Shown one piece after another: positions 6,267 through 10,917 of a DNA stretch of 10,917 nucleotides. The DNA is taken from the NCBI GenBank assembly GCA_018712465.1, contig DVGY01000185.1, positions 1-10,917 on the forward strand, given 5' to 3'. The translations under genes were made by a program, and so were the position numbers. The DNA comes from Candidatus Egerieicola pullicola (GTDB taxonomy: Bacteria; Bacillota; Clostridia; Oscillospirales; Ruminococcaceae). The first letter of the stretch is position 1. Every line of letters begins with the position of its first letter. The notes under the pieces were generated by a model. The model had not been told where the DNA came from. It did no database searches and was given only the letters and a program-made list of their open reading frames with translations.

Positions 6267-8519
6267 ATGAACCCACAAGAAATCCTCTCCCAAATGACCC
6301 TCACCGAAAAGGCCGACCTCTGCTCCGGCGCCGACTTCTGGCACATCCCCGGCGTCCCCCGCCTGGGCGTCCAACCCATGCTGGTCTGCGACGGCCCCCA
6401 CGGCCTGCGCAAGCACATCGACAGCGCCATCCAGGCCGGCTTCTACGAAGCCGTTTCCACCACCTGCTTCCCCACCAGCGCCTGCATGGCCAACTCCTTC
6501 GACGTGGCCCTGGAAGAAGAAGTGGGGGACGCCTTAGGCAAGGACTGCCAGGCGGAACAGATCGGCATCCTGCTGGGCCCCGGCGCCAACCTGAAGCGCA
6601 GCCCCCTCTGCGGCCGGAATTTTGAATACTTTTCCGAAGACCCCTACCTCTCCTCCCACATGGCGGACGGGTACATTCGGGGCTTACAGCAAAACGGGGT
6701 GGGGTGCTGCCTGAAGCACTTTGCCGCCAACAACCAGGAATACCGGCGGCTGAATGTCAGCGACCAGGTGGACCAGCGTACCCTCCGGGAGCTGTACCTG
6801 GCCAGCTTTGAGTACCCCATCAAGCACGCCAAGCCCTGGAGCATCATGTGCTCCTACAACCGGATCAACGGCACCTATTCCTCCGACAACCGCTGGCTGC
6901 TCACCGACCTGCTGCGCAAGGAGTGGGGGTACGATGGCATGGTCATGTCCGACTGGTTTGCGGTCAACGACCGGATCGCCGGCATCAAGGCGGGGCTGAA
7001 CCTGGAAATGCCCGGCACCGACCACGACTCCAACCGTCAGGTGGAACTGGCAGTGCTGGAAGGCAAACTCACCATGGAAGAGCTGGACAGCGTGGTGCTG
7101 GACACCTTAAAAATCCTGGCCCGTCTGCCCCAGTGGCCGGAACACGCCACCCTGCCCTTTGAAAGCGACCACGCCCTGGCTCGGAAGGCGGCGGCCCAAA
7201 GCGCCGTGCTGCTGAAAAACCAGGACGGGGTGCTGCCCTTATGGGACAACCAGAAGGTGGCCTTCATCGGCGCCTTTGCCAAAACCCCCCGCTATCAGGG
7301 CGGCGGCAGCAGCCACGTCAACGCCCACCACGTCACCAATTCCTGGGAAGCGGCCCAAGGCCGGTTTGCCTCTCTCACCTACGCCTCCGGCTACGATCTC
7401 TCCAAGGACGAGGACGACTCTCTGATCCCCGCCGCGGTGGAAACCGCCAAGCGCGCGGACATTGCGGTGATCTTTGCGGGACTGCCGGAACACTACGAAT
7501 CCGAAGGCTACGACCGCACCCACCTAAATCTCCCTCCCTGCCAGAACCGGCTGATCTCCCAGGTGGCGGCGGTGCAGCCCAACACCGTGGTGGTGCTCAT
7601 GGGCGGCAGCGCTATGATCCTGCCCTGGCGGGATGAAGTGAAGAGCATCCTCTACCTCTGCCTGGGCGGCGAAGCGGCCGGAGAAGCGGCGGTGGATCTG
7701 CTCACCGGCGATGTCTCCCCCTCCGGGCGGTTGGCGGAAACCTTCCCCCTGCGGTTGGAGGACACCCCTTCCTACCTGGATTTCCCGGGGCAGGACGATT
7801 TCGTCCACTATCACGAAAATATCTACATCGGCTACCGCTGGTATCTGGCCCGGAAGATTCCGGTGCAGTACCCCTTTGGCTACGGTTTGTCCTACACCAG
7901 CTTCTCCTGCGCTAACCTGCGGCTGAGCCAGTCCACCATCACCCAGGGCGACACCATCACCGCCCAGGTGGAGGTCACCAACACCGGTTCGGTGCCGGGG
8001 GCGGAAGTGGTGCAGCTTTACGTAGCGGACCATTCCGGCAAGGCTTCCCGTCCTCCCAGAGAGCTGAAGGGCTTTGCCAAGGTCTTTCTCCAACCTGGGG
8101 AAACCAAAACGGTGTCCCTGACCCTGGATTGGCGCAGCTTTGCCTGGTACGACGAGCAGCTTTCCGACTGGTACGCCCAGGGCAGCTTTGAGGTGCAGAT
8201 CTGCGCCGACTGCGAACGGGTGCTGCTTTCCGCTCCGGTGGAGGCTTCCTCCAAAATCCAGCGGCCCTTGGTGGTCACCCGGAACAGCACTCTGGATGAG
8301 CTGCTGCCCCACCCGGTAGCGGGACCGGCGGTGCGCCAGCTCTTTGCCCGGGCCGGCATCACCGACGAAAAGCTCACCCACCCCGACGGCCACACCCTGC
8401 CCTTGGACTACCCCATCCGCAACCTGCGCTACGAAGCCCAGCTTTCCATTGGGGAGCTGGAGGACTGGATCCAAAAGCTGAACCTTGCCATCCGGGAGGC
8501 GGAACCATGCTGCGAATGA
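6267..8519 (+). CDS. Glycoside hydrolase family 3 beta-glycosidase (beta-glucosidase type)
   Basis: This 750-residue GH3 enzyme should release terminal beta-linked glucose (or xylose/arabinose) from oligosaccharides. No signal peptide is seen, so it probably acts on imported sugars. The N-terminal TIM-barrel domain carries the substrate aspartate D42 (VCDGPHGLR), K150-H151 (LKHFAANNQE) and the nucleophile D229 in VMSDW. The second alpha/beta domain holds the acid/base loop ESEGYDR (E411/E413). A fibronectin III-like domain follows (about 556-632). A tail (666-750) with TRNSTLDELL resembles the C-terminal extension of some gut GH3 enzymes. ATG 6267 is chosen because AGGAG (6255-6259) lies 7 nt upstream; an earlier in-frame TTG (6228) lies within a repeat. 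Exact substrate cannot be told. Its 3' end overlaps a small HicB-like gene by 13 nt. Confidence 0.93.
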   Translation: MNPQEILSQMTLTEKADLCSGADFWHIPGVPRLGVQPMLVCDGPHGLRKHIDSAIQAGFYEAVSTTCFPTSACMANSFDVALEEEVGDALGKDCQAEQIGILLGPGANLKRSPLCGRNFEYFSEDPYLSSHMADGYIRGLQQNGVGCCLKHFAANNQEYRRLNVSDQVDQRTLRELYLASFEYPIKHAKPWSIMCSYNRINGTYSSDNRWLLTDLLRKEWGYDGMVMSDWFAVNDRIAGIKAGLNLEMPGTDHDSNRQVELAVLEGKLTMEELDSVVLDTLKILARLPQWPEHATLPFESDHALARKAAAQSAVLLKNQDGVLPLWDNQKVAFIGAFAKTPRYQGGGSSHVNAHHVTNSWEAAQGRFASLTYASGYDLSKDEDDSLIPAAVETAKRADIAVIFAGLPEHYESEGYDRTHLNLPPCQNRLISQVAAVQPNTVVVLMGGSAMILPWRDEVKSILYLCLGGEAAGEAAVDLLTGDVSPSGRLAETFPLRLEDTPSYLDFPGQDDFVHYHENIYIGYRWYLARKIPVQYPFGYGLSYTSFSCANLRLSQSTITQGDTITAQVEVTNTGSVPGAEVVQLYVADHSGKASRPPRELKGFAKVFLQPGETKTVSLTLDWRSFAWYDEQLSDWYAQGSFEVQICADCERVLLSAPVEASSKIQRPLVVTRNSTLDELLPHPVAGPAVRQLFARAGITDEKLTHPDGHTLPLDYPIRNLRYEAQLSIGELEDWIQKLNLAIREAEPCCE

Positions 8520-8773
8520 CTGCCCGGCTGATCCCACAGCGTCCCGGCTGGGAAGCCTACTGCAACGAGCTGGACTGCAAAGGGGAAGGGGACTCCAAGG
8601 AGGACGCCCTGTTCAGCCTGGCCCGTTCCCTGCTGGAATACGCCCAAGCCTTTAAGCGCCAGCGGGGGCTGGACAGCGTGGAGCTGGAACGGGATCCGGA
8701 ATTCCCCTACGTCAAGCTAATTTTAAGCGTCAGCGATCCCTGCGACATTGTCAAATTGATTGTGGCAAACTAA
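8507..8773 (+). CDS. HicB-like small protein, no HicA partner
   Basis: This 88-residue protein has a first half (about 3-48) that matches the partial RNase-H-like fold of HicB/UPF0150 proteins: a beta strand, a GWEAYCNELDCKGEGDSKEDA segment (shortened here to its pattern W-x-A-Y-C-x-E-L-D, then G-x-G-D-S-x-E-D-A), then a helix. The second half has no recognisable helix-turn-helix or ribbon-helix-helix DNA-binding domain. No HicA toxin is adjacent, so this is probably an orphan or repurposed HicB fold; its function is unknown. ATG 8507 has GGGAGG (8494-8499) 7 nt upstream and overlaps the end of the GH3 gene by 13 nt. A second in-frame ATG (8516) overlaps the stop as ATGA, but sits too far from the ribosome site. 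Co-translation with the GH3 gene is likely. Confidence 0.7.
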   Translation: MLRMTARLIPQRPGWEAYCNELDCKGEGDSKEDALFSLARSLLEYAQAFKRQRGLDSVELERDPEFPYVKLILSVSDPCDIVKLIVAN

Positions 8774-8781
8774 ATCCAAAT

Positions 8782-8830
8782 AAAAAAGGCGGCTTTTGAG
8801 AATCTCTTCCCAAGAGCCGTCCTTCTTTTT
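8782..8830. terminator. Bidirectional terminator between convergent genes
   Basis: Six A (8782-8787) and GGCGGCT (8788-8794) pair with AGCCG-T-CC (8815-8822, one bulged T) followed by TTCTTTTT. The interior can form CTCTT/AAGAG. It has an A-run on one side and a T-run on the other, so it can end the GH3/HicB-like transcript on the plus strand and sigG on the minus strand. The sigG stop is only 9 nt away. Confidence 0.75.
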
Positions 8831-8838
8831 GAAGCAAA

Positions 8839-9603
8839 TTAAGAGGGTTCCCCCTTCACCCATTTCAGCGCCGATTTTTCCAGCCGGGACACCTGGGCCT
8901 GGGAAATGCCGATTTCCTTGGCCACCTCGGTTTGGGTTTTCCCCAGCTGGAACCGCAGCTGCAAAATCCGCTTTTCCCGTGCCGGCAGGGAGCGGATCTG
9001 TTCCTTCAAGGCAATCAGATCCACCCAGCTATCCCCCTGGTCGTCCCCCAGCTGATCCAGCACATAAATGGTGTCCCCGCCGTCGGAGTACACCGGCTCG
9101 TACAGGCTCACCGGCCCCACCATGGATTCCAGGGCCAGCACCACCTCGGTGCGGGGCAGATCCAGCTCCTGGGCGATTTCCTGGGCGGTGGGCTCCCGAT
9201 CTAGTTTGGCGGTGAGCTTTTCCTTGGCGTTCATGGCCCGGTAGGCGGTGTCCCGTAACGACCGGCTCACCCGCACCGGGTTAAAATCCCGGAGATACCG
9301 CCGCAGCTCCCCGATAATCATGGGCACGGCATAGGTGGAAAACCGCACCCCCTGGCTGAGATCGAAGTTGTCGATGGCCTTCATCAGCCCAATACACCCC
9401 ACCTGGAACAGGTCGTTGGGATTTTCTCCCCGGCGGTCGAACCGCTGGATCACGCTGAGCACCAGCTTCAGGTTGCCGGTAATCAGTTTTTCCCGGGCGG
9501 TAGGGTCCCCTGCCTGCATTTGTTTGAGCAGCTCCACCTTTTCCGATTCCTTGAGCACCTTCAACTGGGAGGTGTTCACCCCGCACAAATCCACCTTATA
9601 CAT
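8839..9603 (-). CDS. sigG: RNA polymerase sporulation sigma factor SigG
   Basis: SigG directs RNA polymerase to late forespore genes (germination and spore-protection genes) after engulfment. The 254-residue protein is close to the 260 of Bacillus subtilis. The N-terminus KVDLCGVNTSQLKVL is the sigma-G signature. Region 2 has LVLSVIQRF, DLFQVGCIGLMKAIDNFD (64-81) and the -10-binding FSTYAVPMIIGELRRYLRD (88-106). Region 4 has a helix-turn-helix at about 222-246 (TEVAKEIGISQAQVSRLEKS). ATG 9603 is chosen because homology begins there; the frame continues to 9660, but that stretch contains the promoter. The ribosome site (AGGAAAGG or GGCGG) lies 8-11 nt upstream. The neighbour is not spoIIGA-sigE, as it often is, but nrdG. 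It converges with the HicB-like gene. Confidence 0.96.
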   Translation of the reverse strand: MYKVDLCGVNTSQLKVLKESEKVELLKQMQAGDPTAREKLITGNLKLVLSVIQRFDRRGENPNDLFQVGCIGLMKAIDNFDLSQGVRFSTYAVPMIIGELRRYLRDFNPVRVSRSLRDTAYRAMNAKEKLTAKLDREPTAQEIAQELDLPRTEVVLALESMVGPVSLYEPVYSDGGDTIYVLDQLGDDQGDSWVDLIALKEQIRSLPAREKRILQLRFQLGKTQTEVAKEIGISQAQVSRLEKSALKWVKGEPS

Positions 9604-9611
9604 ACCAAAAC

Positions 9612-9645
9612 CCGCCTTTCCTAACCTATTGGTTAGTATGGGCGG
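9612..9645 (-). promoter_or_regulatory. Inverted repeat covering the sigG ribosome site
   Basis: On the minus strand CCGCC (9645-9641) pairs with GGCGG (9616-9612), and CTAACC (9636-9631) pairs with GGTTAG (9626-9621) around an AATA loop, with a 4/4 internal loop between the stems. The 3' side of the hairpin includes the likely ribosome site of sigG (9622-9612). The inner palindrome also overlaps the -10 element. Confidence 0.6.
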
Positions 9646-9662
9646 ATTGGATGGAATCATAC
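9634..9662 (-). promoter_or_regulatory. Sigma-G/sigma-F type promoter of sigG
   Basis: On the minus strand GTATG (9662-9658) and CATACTA (9640-9634) are 17 bp apart. CATACTA fits the sigma-G -10 consensus CATNMTA exactly, and GTATG fits GMATR at four of five positions. Read as a sigma-F site (GYATA, then GGNNANAMTR) it also fits with one mismatch in each box. Start of transcription would be near 9627, about 24 nt before the sigG ATG. Autoregulation by sigma-G with first activation by sigma-F is the known pattern in Bacillus. Confidence 0.65.
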
Positions 9663-9693
9663 AGAAAATGGAAGGAAATGGAAAAAGCCAATG

Positions 9694-9766
9694 TAAAAGT
9701 TTTTGGTCAGAAACATGACGAAGGCTTGTTTCGCTTTCCTACAAAAAGCTGGACCAAAAACTTTTA
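9694..9766. repeat. Dispersed palindromic repeat, copy B, with 15-bp terminal inverted repeats
   Basis: TAAAAGTTTTTGGTC (9694-9708) and its exact reverse complement (9752-9766) bound a 73-bp element. A nested inverted repeat, GAAACA (9710-9715)/TGTTTC (9727-9732), lies inside. The left end shares a 16-base motif with copy A at 6195-6210, and AAGGCTTG (9721-9728) also occurs in copy A. It lies 2 nt after the nrdG stop and may serve as a weak hairpin terminator. No coding sequence is present. Confidence 0.65.
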
Positions 9767-9768
9767 TG

Positions 9769-10296
9769 TTATTTCTCATTCAGCGGGCTTAGCGCAATCT
9801 CTCCCGTCTCCAAGGTAGGCTTCAGCAGAATGATCCGCTGGTTAGCCGATCCCCGAAACTTCAAGGTAATATCCTTCTGAGCCTGGATAAACTCCCCATC
9901 CACCAGCACATCCATCAATTCCAGCATGGGCCGGGTGGCTTCACAGTGGGCCCGGCTTTCCCCCAGCAGTTCCTCCAGGGTATAGCCGGAATAGCACCAA
10001 ATGTCCTTTTGCGGGAACTTGGCCCGCACCTTTTGCAGAAAGGGCAGCAGCGCTCGCTGGTGTTCCGGTTCCATAGGTTCTCCCCCCAACAGGGTCAGCC
10101 CGGCGACATAGGGGTGATCCAGGGCAGCCAGCAGCTCCTCCTCCACTGCGGGGGTGAAGGGTTTGCCGTAAGTAAAATCCCAGGTTTCTTCATTGAAGCA
10201 GCCGGGACAGTGATGGGTGCAGCCGGACACAAACAAACTCACCCGCACACCGGTGCCGTCGGCCACATCCACCTTTTTGATCTCGGCGTAATTCAA
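9769..10296 (-). CDS. nrdG: Anaerobic ribonucleotide reductase-activating protein
   Basis: NrdG is a radical-SAM enzyme that uses a [4Fe-4S] cluster and S-adenosylmethionine to create the glycyl radical on NrdD, switching on dNTP synthesis without oxygen. The 175-residue protein has the cluster motif C26-x3-C30-x2-C33 (GCTHHCPGC), a TLLGGEP segment (about 68-74) typical of SAM binding, and a WCYSGYTLEEL segment. Length is normal for the family. The start is TTG at 10296, supported by AGGAGG (10310-10305) 8 nt upstream and by the family's N-terminus (NYAEIKKVDVADGTGVR). It follows nrdD with a 21-nt gap, so the two form one operon on the minus strand. A palindromic repeat begins 2 nt after its stop. 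Confidence 0.96.
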   Translation of the reverse strand: MNYAEIKKVDVADGTGVRVSLFVSGCTHHCPGCFNEETWDFTYGKPFTPAVEEELLAALDHPYVAGLTLLGGEPMEPEHQRALLPFLQKVRAKFPQKDIWCYSGYTLEELLGESRAHCEATRPMLELMDVLVDGEFIQAQKDITLKFRGSANQRIILLKPTLETGEIALSPLNEK

Positions 10297-10317
10297 TGTA
10301 AGTTCCTCCTTGGTCTC

Positions 10318-10917
10318 TTACAGGTGCAGCACCCGTTCCTTGATTTCCTGGGTGCGGCCCTGGTTCCAGAACTGCGTGCCGATATAACCGCAGGTCCGCC
10401 GGGCCACGTTCATGGTATCCTGGTCCCGGTTATGACAGTTGGGGCACTCCCACACCAGCTTGCCGTCCTCGTCCGCCACGATCTGGATTTCTCCGTCGTA
10501 GCCGCACTTCTGGCAGTAATCGCTTTTGGTGTTCAGTTCTGCGTACATAATGTTGTCGTAAATGTGCTGCATCACCGCCAGCACCGCCTCCACGTTGTCC
10601 TGGAGGTTGGGCACTTCCACATAGCTGATAGCGCCGCCGGGGCTCAGTTTCTGGAACTGGCTCTCAAAGCTCAGTTTGGTAAAGGCGTCGATGTTTTCGG
10701 TGACGTGGACGTGATAGCTGTTGGTGATATAGTTTTTGTCGGTGACCCCGGGAATGATGCCAAACCGCTTTTGCAGGCACTTGGCAAACTTATAGGTGGT
10801 GGATTCCAGAGGCGTGCCGTAGAGGCTGAAGTCAATGTTGGTTTCTTCCTTCCACTTCTGGCAGGCGTCGTTGAGCCGCTGCATCACTGCCAGGGCGAAG
10901 GGGGTGGCTTCCGGGTC
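10318..10917 (-). CDS. nrdD: Anaerobic (class III) ribonucleoside-triphosphate reductase, C-terminal part
   Basis: NrdD reduces ribonucleoside triphosphates to deoxy forms under anaerobic conditions, using a glycyl radical. Only the last 199 residues are in the window; the reading frame is open to the right edge, so the gene continues beyond it. Visible features are SPGGAISYVEVPNL, a four-cysteine zinc site (CQKCG and, about 25 residues later, CPNC), and the glycyl radical loop RRTCGYIG near the C-terminus, followed by the usual GR-x-x-E-x-x-x-R tail. The N-terminal ATP-cone and catalytic cysteines are outside. The stop is 21 nt before the nrdG start. Confidence 0.96.
   Translation of the reverse strand, partial: DPEATPFALAVMQRLNDACQKWKEETNIDFSLYGTPLESTTYKFAKCLQKRFGIIPGVTDKNYITNSYHVHVTENIDAFTKLSFESQFQKLSPGGAISYVEVPNLQDNVEAVLAVMQHIYDNIMYAELNTKSDYCQKCGYDGEIQIVADEDGKLVWECPNCHNRDQDTMNVARRTCGYIGTQFWNQGRTQEIKERVLHL

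Noticed and set aside
7524..8537. Minus-strand reading frame of 337 codons opposite the GH3 gene
   Set aside because: It is a shadow of the GH3 frame, with no ribosome site and no recognisable domain.
8507..8773. HicAB toxin-antitoxin module
   Set aside because: No HicA-like gene is present on either side, and the HicB-like protein lacks a DNA-binding domain.
8796..9215. Plus-strand reading frame of 139 codons across the sigG 3' end
   Set aside because: It is antisense to sigG, starts in the terminator hairpin, and is proline/arginine-rich, as expected from shadow translation.
9604..9660. Upstream ATG start for sigG at 9660
   Set aside because: The extra residues do not belong to the sigma-G family, and the stretch holds the -10 and -35 boxes and the hairpin.

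Overview
The window reads as chromosomal DNA of a GC-rich, anaerobic, endospore-forming member of the Firmicutes, most likely a clostridium of the Oscillospiraceae/Ruminococcaceae kind. The basis is: a forespore sigma factor (sigG), an oxygen-sensitive class III ribonucleotide reductase (nrdD/nrdG), the GatCAB amidotransferase next to aspS, a cytoplasmic GH3 glycosidase, strong AGGAGG ribosome sites, and GTG/TTG starts. The family-level placement is inference. I see no phage, transposase, CRISPR or rRNA/tRNA genes, and most of the window is housekeeping sequence.

Layout, plus strand: an AT-richer lead-in with a terminator hairpin and small repeats (1-202); a metallophosphoesterase (203-895) with its own terminator; a clear vegetative promoter and about 108-nt structured leader before aspS (1081-2838); an intrinsic terminator; gatC-gatA-gatB (2913-6093) tightly packed; a promoter-like site inside a palindrome followed at once by a strong terminator; a small dispersed palindromic repeat; a GH3 beta-glycosidase (6267-8519) whose end overlaps a small HicB-like gene (8507-8773). 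A bidirectional hairpin terminator separates this from the minus-strand genes: sigG (8839-9603), then a second copy of the dispersed repeat, then nrdG (9769-10296) and the 3' part of nrdD (10318 to the window edge).

How the genes work together: AspRS and GatCAB together form the indirect aminoacylation route, in which a relaxed AspRS can charge tRNA-Asn with Asp (and GluRS charges tRNA-Gln with Glu), and GatCAB then amidates these. AspRS here has His at the position known to mark the non-discriminating form. NrdG uses a [4Fe-4S]/SAM radical to install the glycyl radical on NrdD, which supplies dNTPs without oxygen. SigG runs the late forespore programme, and its upstream DNA carries a sigma-F/sigma-G type promoter.

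I did not find a clearly new multi-gene system. The most interesting signals are regulatory. First, the sigG leader can hide its ribosome site, but only in transcripts that enter from upstream. Second, a promoter/palindrome/terminator stack sits in front of the GH3 gene. Third, a terminator with a competing hairpin lies between aspS and gatC. Fourth, two copies of a TIR-bearing palindromic repeat lie in intergenic gaps.
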